Notes: a model not told the origin generated them from the sequence alone. DNA of 64,000 bases from an uncultured Lachnospiraceae bacterium (GCA_910584725.1 CAJUBE010000011.1:1-64000), one strand, 5' to 3'. Shown: positions 1-9,147, counted from the stretch's first letter. Translations and numbers: made by a program.

Positions 1-322
<322 letters not shown>

Positions 323-462
323 ATATTGATCCGGGTCAAAATAAGCTTGGCTTTCTTTTTACCCTTAATTTACTGTTTGTTTGTATCGTTCGATACTTTT
401 CTGAAAATCTTCTTTGGAATCTTTTCAGGGTTGCATTACTGTTTATTTGTCAAGGTTCACCG

Positions 463-510
463 AGGTAAATCTCTTCGAGATTAACCTCTGAAGAATGCTT
501 CGCATTCTTC
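463..510 (-). repeat. two stem-loops in the 16S rRNA leader
   Basis: Two adjacent inverted repeats lie between the rRNA promoter and the 16S gene. AGGTAAATCTC (463-473) pairs with 477-487 with one mismatch. GAAGAATGC (490-498) pairs perfectly with GCATTCTTC (502-510). Both have a TTC loop in the plus-strand reading. They are transcribed as part of the rRNA leader and may take part in folding or processing. The rest of 323-678, apart from these and the promoter, is AT-rich and holds no gene that I can support. Confidence 0.6.
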
Positions 511-546
511 GGTGCTGTGCCAGTACGTCACCGACGCAACGGATTT

Positions 547-575
547 ATACTACCACAACCATTTTACATCGTCAA
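547..575 (-). promoter_or_regulatory. promoter of the rRNA operon
   Basis: On the minus strand the -35 box TTGACG (570-575) and the -10 box TAGTAT (547-552) are 17 bases apart. An overlapping TATAAA follows. The position, some 220 bases upstream of the mature 16S end, fits an rrn leader. Confidence 0.75.
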
Positions 576-678
576 CCCCTTTTTTTAATTTTTCGAACTT
601 TTTCTTTATTAAGAATCTTCTGAAAAAATAAAAACCGGGAAAAAAAAGAAATCTCAATCTCTTAAGATTCTTTTTAAA

Positions 679-766
679 CGGAGAAAGAGGGATTTGAACC
701 CTCGCGCCGCGTAAGCGACCTACACCCTTAGCAGGGGCGCCTCTTCAGCCTCTTGAGTATTTCTCC
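679..766 (-). tRNA. tRNA-Ser (GCU anticodon)
   Basis: The minus strand folds as a class II (long variable arm) tRNA. The acceptor GGAGAAA (from 766) pairs with TTTCTCC before discriminator G at 679. The anticodon loop CTGCTAA gives anticodon GCU, and the T-loop is GGTTCAAATCC. The long variable arm between anticodon and T stems is typical of tRNA-Ser. The CCA end is not encoded. It lies directly upstream of the rRNA promoter and has its own promoter. Confidence 0.95.
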
Positions 767-824
767 ACAGTCTGAACTATTCCTCTACCAAATATATAGT
801 TCTACGTTTCCACAACGCAAAGTA

Positions 825-853
825 ATTATACATAAGGTAATTTTGTTTGTCAA
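825..853 (-). promoter_or_regulatory. promoter of tRNA-Ser
   Basis: A consensus housekeeping promoter on the minus strand: TTGACA (848-853), a 17-base spacer and TATAAT (825-830). The tRNA begins 59 bases downstream of the -10 box. Read-through could feed into the rRNA operon. Confidence 0.85.
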
Positions 854-904
854 TGCCTTTTCACGGATTCCTTCCCAAATCCGTCTACAAAATTATTTTC
901 CCCA

Positions 905-1456
905 TTATAATTTACAGTATTCCCTGATCGCCGTCTCATATAAATTCTGCCCGACAGAATCGATCACCACAATCACCGGAAAATTTTCGACTTCCAACTT
1001 ACGAATCGCTTCCGTTCCCAGATCGTCATAGGCAATCACCTCCGACGCTTTGATGGAACCGGCCAAAAGCGCACCGGCGCCGCCTACCGCCGCAAAATAC
1101 ACCGCGCCGTTTCTGACAATCGCCTCCTTCACCGCTTCCGAACGTTTCCCCTTTCCGATCATACCAATCAGGCCCATGTCCAAAAGAGTGGGTGCATACT
1201 TGTCCATGCGGCTGGCTGTGGTAGGCCCCGCGGAACCGATCGGTCTGCCTTCCCTTGCCGGAGACGGCCCCATATAATAGATAACATTGTTTTTCACATC
1301 CAAAGGCAGCTCTTCGCCCTTTTCCAGCGCCTCATACATTCTCTTATGCGCCGCGTCGCGCGCGGTATAAATTGTACCCGTAAGATACACATAGTCTCCC
1401 GCCCGCAGCTCTTCTGCCGTTTCCCTGCTGATCGGTGCCGTGATATGTCGCTCCAT
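905..1456 (-). CDS. fumarate hydratase class I, beta subunit
   Basis: 183 residues matching the C-terminal (beta) half of class I iron-sulfur hydro-lyases. These interconvert fumarate and malate in the cytoplasm; related tartrate dehydratases share the fold. Recognisable segments are LRAGDYVYLTGTIYTARDAAHK near the N-terminus, the YMGPSP stretch, GSAGPTTASRMD (substrate loop) and MIGKGKR. It lies downstream of the alpha subunit with a 135-base gap that contains a short AT palindrome (about 1517-1535). The start has only a modest AAAGG ribosome site. Tartrate as substrate cannot be excluded from sequence alone, but fumarase is the commoner role in this setting. Confidence 0.9.
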   Translation of the reverse strand: MERHITAPISRETAEELRAGDYVYLTGTIYTARDAAHKRMYEALEKGEELPLDVKNNVIYYMGPSPAREGRPIGSAGPTTASRMDKYAPTLLDMGLIGMIGKGKRSEAVKEAIVRNGAVYFAAVGGAGALLAGSIKASEVIAYDDLGTEAIRKLEVENFPVIVVIDSVGQNLYETAIREYCKL

Positions 1457-1591
1457 ATTTTATAAACCTTTCGCCGTCACTATAAATAGATGTTGTGTTT
1501 GCCTCAAATAAAAACACTATATATATTATATATAGAAGAAACGCCCTTTATAATAGAAAAACGCCCGGCTATACGCTCTTGCAAATACCGC

Positions 1592-2434
1592 TCACAGCAC
1601 CCGCACCGCATGTCTGTTTACATGGCAGCAAATGTTGACCGCCACAGGCAGCCCCGCGATATGTGTGGGATAAGTTTCTATATTAACCGCCAGCGCCGTC
1701 GTCGTACCGCCAAGTCCTCCGGGGCCGATTCCTGTTTTGTTAATCTGTGAGAGCATTTCCTCCTCCAGCTCCTTTATATAAGGAGTTTCCGAGTGCTCTT
1801 CGAGTGATCTCGTCAATGCGTGCTTCGCCATCAGCGCACACTTCTCAAAAGTGCCGCCGATTCCGACGCCGACCACCATGGGCGGACAGGCATTGGGGCC
1901 TGCATCCCTCACCGCCGTCAAAATTGCATCCTTCACGCCTTCTATCCCGTCGGCAGGTTTCAACATAAACACTCTGCTCATATTCTCGCTGCCAAAGCCT
2001 TTTGGCGCCACCGTAATTTTAACACGGTCACCCGGAACAATTTCACTGTGTATCACCGCAGGCGTATTGTCCTTCGTATTTTCACGAATCAACGGATCCC
2101 CCACCACAGATTTGCGTAGGTAACCGCTCGTGTAACCCTGTCTCACGCCTTCATTGACTGCATCGGTTAATCCCCCGCCCTCGAAGTGTACATCCTGTCC
2201 CACCTCCAAGAACACCACTGTCATGCCGGTGTCCTGACAGATCGGAATCATATCCTTCCCTGCAATCTCCAAATTATCCTGAAGCTGTCCCAGAATCTGT
2301 TTCCCCAGCGGCGCAGCTTCCGTCTGCGCCGCGCGCTTCATCGCCCGCTCCATATCCGCAGAGAGAAAGTGATTCGCCTCGATACACATCTCCTTGATAT
2401 TCCGGGTAATTTCTTCCGTCGCTATTGTCCGCAT
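1592..2434 (-). CDS. fumarate hydratase class I, alpha subunit
   Basis: 280 residues matching the N-terminal (alpha) half of class I fumarases, which carries the [4Fe-4S] cluster. The cluster-type cysteine motif IPICQDTGM is near residue 63. Further cysteines appear in the NACPP and EKCALMAKHA segments, and GIGPGGLGG lies near the C-terminus. Together with the beta protein downstream it would form the complete two-subunit enzyme. The start at 2434 has a GGCGGAG ribosome site. The preceding gene is the HIT protein, so the genes may be co-transcribed. Confidence 0.92.
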   Translation of the reverse strand: MRTIATEEITRNIKEMCIEANHFLSADMERAMKRAAQTEAAPLGKQILGQLQDNLEIAGKDMIPICQDTGMTVVFLEVGQDVHFEGGGLTDAVNEGVRQGYTSGYLRKSVVGDPLIRENTKDNTPAVIHSEIVPGDRVKITVAPKGFGSENMSRVFMLKPADGIEGVKDAILTAVRDAGPNACPPMVVGVGIGGTFEKCALMAKHALTRSLEEHSETPYIKELEEEMLSQINKTGIGPGGLGGTTTALAVNIETYPTHIAGLPVAVNICCHVNRHAVRVL

Positions 2435-2537
2435 ATTTTCTCCGCCCTATCTTTGTTCAACCAGCGCTCTCCCAACGTCTTCTTCCTGTCAGCCCCATGT
2501 AAACGCTGTTTTCCGGCAACCTCACCCCGCCGAATCA

Positions 2538-2942
2538 TCAGTCAGCAATCTGCTTTCTGACTTCCGCGAGCTCCTCCGGCGTCACCTCCTGCGGTTTCCA
2601 GGCGATTGTCTGCCTGTCCGCCCTGTAGCGGGGTATCAGGTGAAGATGAAAATGAAACACCGTCTGTCCCGCGAGATCCCCGTTGTTCTGCACCAGATTA
2701 AAGCCCTCGCATCCGAGCTTGTCCCGCATCTTAATCATCATTCTTTTTGCCAGCTTCATCACCTCGCCGGCAGTCTCCTCCGGCAGCTCAAAAAGATCCG
2801 CATAATGATCCTTGGGCAGAATCAGCGCATGACCTTTTGTCGCCGGCCCCTGATCCAGAATGACACGGAATTTTTCATCTTCGTACAGCGTTTCTGCAGA
2901 GACTTCTCCATTTGCAATTTTACAAAAAATACAATTATTCAC
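2538..2942 (-). CDS. HIT family nucleotide hydrolase or transferase
   Basis: Histidine-triad protein of about 134 residues. The N-terminal CIFCKIANGEV motif is typical of Hint-like members, and the triad reads FHFHLHLIPRY near residue 97. Members hydrolyse nucleoside phosphoramidates or dinucleoside polyphosphates in the cytoplasm. I place the start at the GTG codon at 2942, because it has a GGAGGAG ribosome site eight bases upstream and it begins directly at the conserved CIFC segment. An in-frame ATG at 2984 exists without a comparable site. The substrate is unknown. Confidence 0.88.
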   Translation of the reverse strand: MNNCIFCKIANGEVSAETLYEDEKFRVILDQGPATKGHALILPKDHYADLFELPEETAGEVMKLAKRMMIKMRDKLGCEGFNLVQNNGDLAGQTVFHFHLHLIPRYRADRQTIAWKPQEVTPEELAEVRKQIAD

Positions 2943-3006
2943 TTTTGCGGCTCCTCCATTCACAAATCTTCTTTCTATATTCATTCATCAGGCGTTATCT
3001 TCGATT

Positions 3007-4005
3007 TCAACCCGCTCCGAACTGCAGCGCCTGGTCAAGTGAACGCAACACCTTGAAATCCCCCTTCATCTTCATATCGCCCGCCATAAAGGAGGTCTGA
3101 AAGCTTGTTCTTCCCGAAACAATGTCCGAAAAAGAAGCGCGGTCAAGCTGTATTTCAACATCCACACGGCCGCCCTCCCCATAATGACAGTCAAGGCTCG
3201 CGCCGTCTATCACAATCATAAGCGGCGTCTTTTTCTCCTCAATTACAACTTTAAAACCGGCTGCAAAGCCCGGCTGCGGTACAAAATGCTGCCTGATTTC
3301 CTCAATAAACTCTGTCGTATCCTCCTTCTCGCTGCTGCCCATCATATCCCGGAACAGACTGGCAAGCTCTTGAATATCCGCCTTCTGCCTCTGCACATAA
3401 GTGTCGTCCGCCACATACTGGGAAAGCTGCTCCGACTCCTGCGGTGTAAAATTGACGGTTTTTGTAATTGCAACTTTCTGCTTCACCGCCTGGTTGCTGG
3501 CCGGCAGGCAGGGCATCTTCTGATTGATCGTGCGGTAGAGATTCTCCGCGTTTTTTTCAATTATCCTGATATAATCCCCGTTTTCCTCCAAAAGCGACGT
3601 GTCCGCAATATAGCCGCAAAGCCCGCTGCATGGAAGACCGCCGAGAATCTCCCACGCCGTAGCAAGGTTCAGTTTTCCCTCCTGTTCCCCGTAAGTGGTG
3701 GACATAACAATCGGGCACATATAGATCCGACTAATTTTTTCTTTATCTCCATAAAGCCAGCATGCATCCAAAAAAAGCTGCATATAGCCGCCGATTCCAT
3801 ACCATTCCAGCGTCGTCGCAAGAATCACGCCGTCCGCATTCTTCAAAGTCTGCGGGAGGGTGGGAATGCTGTTTTTCTGCTCGTAAAGGTAGAAAACCTC
3901 CACCGTCACACGCAGTTCCTCCAGCACTTCCTTCATCTTTTTTATCACAAACAGCGTAGGATCATCCATAAGACCCCTTCCGCCATAATAGATATTGATC
4001 TGCAT
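3007..4005 (-). CDS. flavodoxin-like FMN reductase fused to an SCP2-type lipid-binding domain
   Basis: About 332 residues. The first ~190 have the flavodoxin/NADPH-dependent FMN reductase pattern: INIYYGGRG at the phosphate loop position, then ADGVILATTLEWYGIGGYMQLFLDACW. The last ~110 residues (from about FIEEIRQHF) resemble an SCP2 sterol-carrier domain (VVIEEKKTPLMIVIDG, FMAGDMKMKGDFK). The ATG at 4005 has AAAGAGG five bases upstream; the earlier ATG at 4026 overlaps the rhomboid stop codon and has none. The genes overlap or abut, which suggests translational coupling. The fusion could tether a redox domain to a hydrophobic substrate, but that is inference. Confidence 0.75.
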   Translation of the reverse strand: MQINIYYGGRGLMDDPTLFVIKKMKEVLEELRVTVEVFYLYEQKNSIPTLPQTLKNADGVILATTLEWYGIGGYMQLFLDACWLYGDKEKISRIYMCPIVMSTTYGEQEGKLNLATAWEILGGLPCSGLCGYIADTSLLEENGDYIRIIEKNAENLYRTINQKMPCLPASNQAVKQKVAITKTVNFTPQESEQLSQYVADDTYVQRQKADIQELASLFRDMMGSSEKEDTTEFIEEIRQHFVPQPGFAAGFKVVIEEKKTPLMIVIDGASLDCHYGEGGRVDVEIQLDRASFSDIVSGRTSFQTSFMAGDMKMKGDFKVLRSLDQALQFGAG

Positions 4006-4022
4006 AAGACCTCTTTCCTTTC

Positions 4023-5072
4023 TCATCTGCGATCGAAAAGCAATTTTATTTTATCATATGCCGCAATGACAGCCGCCACTGTGAATCCCATCAGAACGCC
4101 GCCCACATGCGCCGCGTTATTCACCCCCGCACTGGTAAAACCGCAGTAGAGCGAAAAAGCAATCGCAAAGGCCACCCTGCCCGCCGTCATGGATTCCAGG
4201 TTTCCCCGATGCGCCATAACCAAAAACAGAAGCGCCCCTTCCACGCCGAACACAGCGCCGCTCGCACCCGCCGAGCTTCCATAGGCATTCGTAAGCAACA
4301 GCTCATACCCCATGGAAAAAACGTTACCCGCAAACCCGGAGAGCACATAAAGCATCATATATGGAACCGGACCAAGTCTGCGCTCCACGATCGCCCCCAC
4401 ATAATACAGGACAATCATGTTGCTGAAAAGATGCTCCACATTCCAATGTAAAAACATGCTTGTAAACAGACGATACCATTCCCCCTGCCAAAGCGCCGTT
4501 ATGTTGAATGCACCCTTATTATATAACAAATCTCCCGTAAATGTACATATCAGAAATACGATTACATTTACGGCCACTAAAATGGCGCTCACCCACGACA
4601 CATTCCGCAGATAATCGGTCTTCCCGGCCTTTTCGGCGGGCGCTGCCGCTTCCCGGTTTCCCCGTGCCAGCGCAAACAAATACTCTTCCAAAATATCTTT
4701 CCAGCCGTAAAAATCCGCCACCTGGGTTTCATGAATCAGCAGCCTGTATGCACACGAATCTATAATCCAGCAGAAACCATCCGTCTCACAGAGCCGCCTC
4801 GCCTTCTCCGTGTCATCGCATAAAATGAATGTCATCACATGGACTTCCCGCTCGCCCCTGTCATGGAAAAAGGCCTCTATCTGGTCTTTCAGATGCGTAT
4901 ACTGATCCGTTGAAATATAAAGCCCCTGCCTGTAATCAATCACATGGAGCACCGTGATGCCCTGCATCTCCCTGCGGCAGTAAAAATTGAACTCGGGCAG
5001 ATTAGACGGTATCTTGCCATAACCCTGTTCAAAGAACAAATTTTCCAGTCGTTCCAGCGTTAAAATATCCAT
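4023..5072 (-). CDS. rhomboid family intramembrane serine protease
   Basis: 349 residues. Residues 1-155 form a soluble N-terminal region without a recognised fold. It is followed by about six membrane segments. The rhomboid hallmarks are clear: HWNVEHLFSNM (residues 209-219), GASGAVFG with the nucleophile Ser271, and AHVGGVLMGF with the catalytic His322. Such enzymes cut transmembrane substrates in the membrane. It lies between the Nudix gene and the flavodoxin-SCP2 gene on the same strand. No ribosome site is obvious before the start, so the exact N-terminus is uncertain. Confidence 0.92.
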   Translation of the reverse strand: MDILTLERLENLFFEQGYGKIPSNLPEFNFYCRREMQGITVLHVIDYRQGLYISTDQYTHLKDQIEAFFHDRGEREVHVMTFILCDDTEKARRLCETDGFCWIIDSCAYRLLIHETQVADFYGWKDILEEYLFALARGNREAAAPAEKAGKTDYLRNVSWVSAILVAVNVIVFLICTFTGDLLYNKGAFNITALWQGEWYRLFTSMFLHWNVEHLFSNMIVLYYVGAIVERRLGPVPYMMLYVLSGFAGNVFSMGYELLLTNAYGSSAGASGAVFGVEGALLFLVMAHRGNLESMTAGRVAFAIAFSLYCGFTSAGVNNAAHVGGVLMGFTVAAVIAAYDKIKLLFDRR

Positions 5073-5117
5073 GAGAAAAGAGTATCATTTTCAATAGGGG
5101 ATGTCAAACGCAACGAT

Positions 5118-5738
5118 CTAATCATACAGCGTTTCCCATATTTCCGAATCCATTGCCTGGAAACACATCTCTATCTGCTCTCGGTTATTTTTCTCTTCCG
5201 CAAGGCAGGGCAGCTCGTCTGCGCCAAAATAAGCAAACCCGGTTGTTTCTATATTGGGAACGAACTCGCCGCCCGTCACTTCACACTGCATAAATATTTT
5301 ACATACCTTATAGGCATAAATCGGCAGATTGTGTTTTTCCCTATCCTGCACCGCAATGATCCGTTTGACCGTAACGTCAAGCCCCGCCTCTTCTCTGACC
5401 TCTTTTATCGTATTTTCCATGACAGAAACATTCACGTCAACCCAGCCGCCCGGCAGCGACCATGTCCCGTTCGCTTCATGGACAAGCAATATCTTTCCCT
5501 CCTTAAATATGGCCGCCCGCGTATCTATTTTAGGAGTCTGATATCCCACATCGCCGCAAAACAAATCCTTTACCTTTTCAAACGGTATCTCGGTCTTGTA
5601 GCTGAGCATTTCTGCGGAAATCTCCCGAATACGCTCATACCTTTCCAGCTCGTATTTATCTTTACAATAAAACAGTCCTGCCTGCGCCAGACTCTGCAGT
5701 TCAACCGCCCACTGCAGCCATTTTTCATTCTTGTCCAT
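5118..5738 (-). CDS. Nudix hydrolase (ADP-ribose pyrophosphatase-like)
   Basis: 206 residues. An N-terminal helical region (about 60 residues, ELQSLAQAGLFYCKDKYELERY) is typical of the NUDIX_N group seen in YjhB-like proteins. The catalytic Nudix domain follows, with the box running from GGWVDVNVS to TIKEVREEAGLDV, which supplies the REVxEExG metal ligands. Members hydrolyse nucleoside diphosphates linked to another group, such as ADP-ribose or FAD. An AAAGGA site precedes the ATG. It is the last gene before the Tad/FHA operon on the same strand. Confidence 0.9.
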   Translation of the reverse strand: MDKNEKWLQWAVELQSLAQAGLFYCKDKYELERYERIREISAEMLSYKTEIPFEKVKDLFCGDVGYQTPKIDTRAAIFKEGKILLVHEANGTWSLPGGWVDVNVSVMENTIKEVREEAGLDVTVKRIIAVQDREKHNLPIYAYKVCKIFMQCEVTGGEFVPNIETTGFAYFGADELPCLAEEKNNREQIEMCFQAMDSEIWETLYD

Positions 5739-5820
5739 AACACGTTCCTTTCCCGTTTCTATTTGATCCAGTATAACACATTCCCGGGGATTTACGCCGT
5801 AATTTTAGGAAAGTATCCAC

Positions 5821-7314
5821 TTATCTATAGCAGTAATTCAAATTCCCAAATCGAATCTCGTCCCCCGGCTCGATCTCCACGGTTTCCTGCGGCTGCATCC
5901 GCAGGCCGTTGCGATAAGTGCCGTTCGTGGAGTTCATATCCGTAAGCTGTATCACGTCTCCAACCTTCTCAAATCTGGCATGAATCCGGCTGATAGAGTC
6001 GTCCGCCAAAACGCAGTCCACACACCCCGCCATCTTTCCCACCGTAAAGGGAAATTTGCTCAGTTCGATATGCTTCTTATTTTTCTTATCCAGCGCATAC
6101 AATTTGTACTCCGTCATTTTTACACTGTCAAAAAAGACAGTGTTTCCACAGATTTCTTCCTCTTCCTTCGCGCCGCTTCTGTTTCTGGCCGGCGCAGACC
6201 GTCCTATCTCCGGCTCCCGGCTCAATACATGTTCCAATGAAACCGCCTCCCCGTTCCGCGCACTTTCCGAGGAACCTGGCTCTCCCCTCCACACCTGTTC
6301 CGGCGAAACCATCTCTCCGTTCCACGCGTGTTCCTGAAAAAACGGCTCCTGCGACGGCAGATACCGATCGTTCTTATCCTCCGAAAACTTTTTCTCCGCC
6401 TCCCTCTGTTCTTCCCCTGACTTCCCTGCCTGCTTCTTTTTTCCGCCGCCTTTCATCAGTCCAACAAGCCCGGCAGTCAGACAGACGCCCAGCAGCGCGC
6501 CGCATCCGAGAAGCGTCATAATCTCCCGATCTGCCAATTCATAGGTACTGTAAATATACGCAATGCCCGCAATTCCCAAGATCGAAAACGCCGTGACAAC
6601 CACGGAAAAGGGACTCTTCCTTTTTGTAGGTACAGGCGTGTCTTCCTTCTCCCCCCACAGCGCAAGTCCGTCCTCCTCCGAACCGTGCAGCTCCATCGGC
6701 GCTATGACCGTCCCCGCCTTTTCCTTTTCGGAAGCATCGCTCCCGGGAAACAGAAAAATATCTCCGCCGCTCTCTTCCGATTCTCCCATAATCTGCAGCG
6801 CGTCCCACAGCGAAAAACCGCCGTCCTCCGCCCTCTCATAAATCTGATAGATACAGTCCGCCAGCCGCTCATCCCCGCTGTCCATATGCTCCAGCAGATA
6901 ATCCATAAGCGCCTCATAGGGTCTGTCCTCCTCATAATCGGGATAGTAAAGACCAATATACTTTTTGCGCGACAAATCATAAAAGATATATTCCGGCAGA
7001 AAAACCAGTCTCATCTCATCCATAAAATAATCGCCTACCCTACAGTAAATGCCGTAAAGCTGTGCAAATAACTCCCTGATTTGTCCGTGGGACATCCGTC
7101 TGTTACGATACAGGCTTTCCATAGTTGTTCTGGAGCTGATATCATAGTAAAAATATGTCATTCCATTCACATGCCGCATGGAACAGCGCAGAAGCTCCTC
7201 AATTTTATTGGAAGTAAGCTGCCTGCACTGATAGCTTTTCTCCGGCTGCCTGCTTTTGCACGGTAAAATCATATAATTGTGTTTATAATCCCTGAAAAAT
7301 TTTGCCTCCAGCAT
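5821..7314 (-). CDS. DUF6382-like protein with C-terminal FHA domain, end of the Tad operon
   Basis: About 497 residues. The N-terminal ~190 residues resemble DUF6382 (ELLRCSMRHVNGMTYFYYDIS). A membrane pair follows (SVVVTAFSILGIAGIAYIYS and TLLGCGALLGVCLTAGLVGL), then a charged linker, then a C-terminal FHA domain with SISRIHARF and MNSTNGTYRNG, the phosphothreonine-binding loops. I chose the ATG at 7314 because GGAAGGGAG lies seven bases upstream and it begins after the stop of the preceding TadE-like gene at 7350. It probably links Ser/Thr phosphorylation to pilus assembly. No kinase gene is visible in the window. Confidence 0.82.
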   Translation of the reverse strand: MLEAKFFRDYKHNYMILPCKSRQPEKSYQCRQLTSNKIEELLRCSMRHVNGMTYFYYDISSRTTMESLYRNRRMSHGQIRELFAQLYGIYCRVGDYFMDEMRLVFLPEYIFYDLSRKKYIGLYYPDYEEDRPYEALMDYLLEHMDSGDERLADCIYQIYERAEDGGFSLWDALQIMGESEESGGDIFLFPGSDASEKEKAGTVIAPMELHGSEEDGLALWGEKEDTPVPTKRKSPFSVVVTAFSILGIAGIAYIYSTYELADREIMTLLGCGALLGVCLTAGLVGLMKGGGKKKQAGKSGEEQREAEKKFSEDKNDRYLPSQEPFFQEHAWNGEMVSPEQVWRGEPGSSESARNGEAVSLEHVLSREPEIGRSAPARNRSGAKEEEEICGNTVFFDSVKMTEYKLYALDKKNKKHIELSKFPFTVGKMAGCVDCVLADDSISRIHARFEKVGDVIQLTDMNSTNGTYRNGLRMQPQETVEIEPGDEIRFGNLNYCYR

Positions 7315-7349
7315 CTGTATCTCCCTTCCGATTTCATCTTTGCCGTCAT

Positions 7350-7796
7350 TCAATCCGAAAACATATTTCCCGCCCATCTGCATCTGCGTATCATCTTTGT
7401 GGGGTTGACAATCTGTGCCTTTGCCCGGGTGCGGATGCGCCAGCCCTCTTTTCCGTGCATGGTAAACAACTGCCGGATCGGCACCTTGACCTGACACTCA
7501 CCGGTCACGCTCGCCGTATTCCCGTTTTTGTCCACCGCGCCCTGCACCTTTCCCACGCCAAAATACTTCTTGCCAAACTGTTTCTGCATGTTCGCGCTTA
7601 TGTACGGCACCACCTGTTCCTCGTCCTTCTGAATGCTCCCCCGAAAACAGATCGTATAGGCATCCTGAAACAACACACACTTGTCATAGGAATAAAAGGA
7701 CAGATAGATTAAAAGGACAAACAGAAACAGTGTCCATGTAATAATGAAAGAAGCCTCCAGCGTCATATAACCTTTTGCAGTTTTTTTCAGAAGCAC
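7350..7796 (-). CDS. TadE-like pseudopilin of the Tad locus
   Basis: 148 residues starting at a GTG (7796). This start overlaps the stop of the upstream prepilin peptidase by ten bases and follows a GGGGGTGG stretch. The N-terminus KKTAKGYMTLEASFIITWTL is a TadE-type pilin-like signal (Gly/Glu around the cleavage site, then a hydrophobic helix). The rest is a short extracytoplasmic domain rich in basic residues (CQVKVPIRQLF, WRIRTRAKAQIV). TadE proteins are minor pseudopilins processed by the same peptidase as the Flp pilin. Confidence 0.75.
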   Translation of the reverse strand: MLLKKTAKGYMTLEASFIITWTLFLFVLLIYLSFYSYDKCVLFQDAYTICFRGSIQKDEEQVVPYISANMQKQFGKKYFGVGKVQGAVDKNGNTASVTGECQVKVPIRQLFTMHGKEGWRIRTRAKAQIVNPTKMIRRCRWAGNMFSD

Positions 7797-8209
7797 GCCA
7801 CCACCCCCATTCCTAAAAGCAAAAACGGCAGAAAGGGAATTTCCCGGTCGCGCTTTATTTTCCCGAGTGCGAGCAGCGCCACCGCCACCGCGGACTCCGC
7901 CATCAGTCCCACAAGTAAAATCAAAAAACACTGATAGATGCCCGCAAACAGCCCGATCATCAAAAGCGCCCAGCCGTCCCCGTAGCCCACCTTCTCCCTT
8001 GTCAGAAAACCGAGCAGTAAAAATCCTGCGCCGGGCAGCAAAGAGAGCACAACCGCCAGAGGGCTTGTCTCTCCCATCGCCCCGCCTATGCGAAGGCAAA
8101 TCGCAGTCGCCATCCCCAGCCACACAACAGCCAGCGGAACCCGCCTGCTCAGTCCGTCAAACACAGCGCAGACCGCCAGAAACAGAAACAATACAATCTC
8201 TACCCACAT
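7787..8209 (-). CDS. prepilin peptidase A24 (TadV/CpaA type), first copy
   Basis: About 140 residues of mostly membrane helices. The two catalytic aspartates of A24 peptidases appear in AVCAVFDGLSRRVPL and EKVGYGDGWALL (the GxGD motif). The N-terminal methyltransferase domain of large prepilin peptidases is absent, as usual for the Tad type. The ATG at 8209 has a GGGAGGTG site seven bases upstream and overlaps the stop of the preceding TadE gene. A second A24 peptidase is encoded at the other end of the operon. Confidence 0.85.
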   Translation of the reverse strand: MWVEIVLFLFLAVCAVFDGLSRRVPLAVVWLGMATAICLRIGGAMGETSPLAVVLSLLPGAGFLLLGFLTREKVGYGDGWALLMIGLFAGIYQCFLILLVGLMAESAVAVALLALGKIKRDREIPFLPFLLLGMGVVACF

Positions 8210-9129
8210 TTGGAACACCTCCCTCTCCCGCCGACTTCCGACAGGGGCACCGTATAAATCGTCCTTTTCAGCCCCGGACAATCCAGCCTCTTATGATAAC
8301 TGTTGCCATAGTCTGTGATGTACACCTGATTTCCGCTTCCACCCGCACCGCAGGAGCCGCATGGCGCATATTTGCCGCCGGACGCATTACGCCGGTCAGA
8401 CACGGACTGCACGGGCACCGACTCTATCTTTGGATTTAAATAGGTGCAATTCCTGTCCAGATGATAGGCCGTCCCCGTTTTTGTGATATACACCATGGGA
8501 TCCTCCTGCGCGCCGCCGCCCGCCGATCCGGCAGCGTCATACCCCGTCCACGCCCTGCCGTAGTAGCGCTGCGACATCAAAAATCCGTCGAACCCCATCA
8601 AACCCGCAAAAGGTCTGACACGATAGGTAATTCGCAAGTCGATGATGTCCTCCGCGCCCATCAGCGAGGAGCCGATGAAGGACAGTCCTCCCGCGCCGCC
8701 CTTCACACAGGAATTTTCCAGATAGGAGCTGCCCACATACTCTACAATTTGTCCTCTGGCATACCCTTCCGTGATCGCTACGCCAACCAGCCCGTCAGGC
8801 AGCGCATCTCCCACCGTATTTTCATAGACATATCCCGCGAAAGCCAGCTTGTTTCCCACCTGATGCAAGGCTGCGTTGATCCGGCTCTGGGTTCCTATGA
8901 TGTTCACCGCGAAGAGAATATTGAGTATCGCGAACAGGAAAAACGGCAGGGCAAAGGCAGCCTCCAGCGTCATGGAGCCTCTTTTGCGGGAGAAGATAAA
9001 AGACGCCCCTTTTACCAATCGGAGTAATGACTTATGAAATTGACTACCTTGACTTGCCGCAAGATATGCTCGGAGAGAATGTGCTGTCGATTTAGGTTGT
9101 TTTAAGTTTCGTGATCGTAAAAAGGGCAT
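8200..9129 (-). CDS. TadE-like protein with twin cysteine/histidine C-terminal repeats
   Basis: 309 residues. After a 52-residue basic N-terminus comes a TadE-type signal helix (GSMTLEAAFALPFFLFAILN). A 110-residue extracytoplasmic part follows, then two repeated units: VYITKTGTAYHLDRNCTYL ending in CGSCG, and VYITDYGNSYHKRLDCPGL ending in CSKCG. Each unit has YH, a cysteine and a CxxC, as in a metal-binding or disulfide module. The start has a GGGAGGTG site. It follows the DUF5702 gene by 18 bases. The repeats suggest a minor pilin tip or anchor subunit, which is inference. Confidence 0.8.
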   Translation of the reverse strand: MPFLRSRNLKQPKSTAHSLRAYLAASQGSQFHKSLLRLVKGASFIFSRKRGSMTLEAAFALPFFLFAILNILFAVNIIGTQSRINAALHQVGNKLAFAGYVYENTVGDALPDGLVGVAITEGYARGQIVEYVGSSYLENSCVKGGAGGLSFIGSSLMGAEDIIDLRITYRVRPFAGLMGFDGFLMSQRYYGRAWTGYDAAGSAGGGAQEDPMVYITKTGTAYHLDRNCTYLNPKIESVPVQSVSDRRNASGGKYAPCGSCGAGGSGNQVYITDYGNSYHKRLDCPGLKRTIYTVPLSEVGGRGRCSKCG

Positions 9130-9147
9130 CTTTTATCACCTCCCGCG

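Noticed and set aside
448..453. A TTGACA box near the 16S gene as a second rRNA promoter
   Set aside because: No acceptable -10 box lies 16-18 bases downstream on the minus strand.
7350..8123. A 257-codon version of the small TadE-like protein
   Set aside because: The first ~110 codons only mirror the prepilin peptidase gene in another frame; the GTG at 7796 overlaps that gene's stop and gives a proper pilin-like start.
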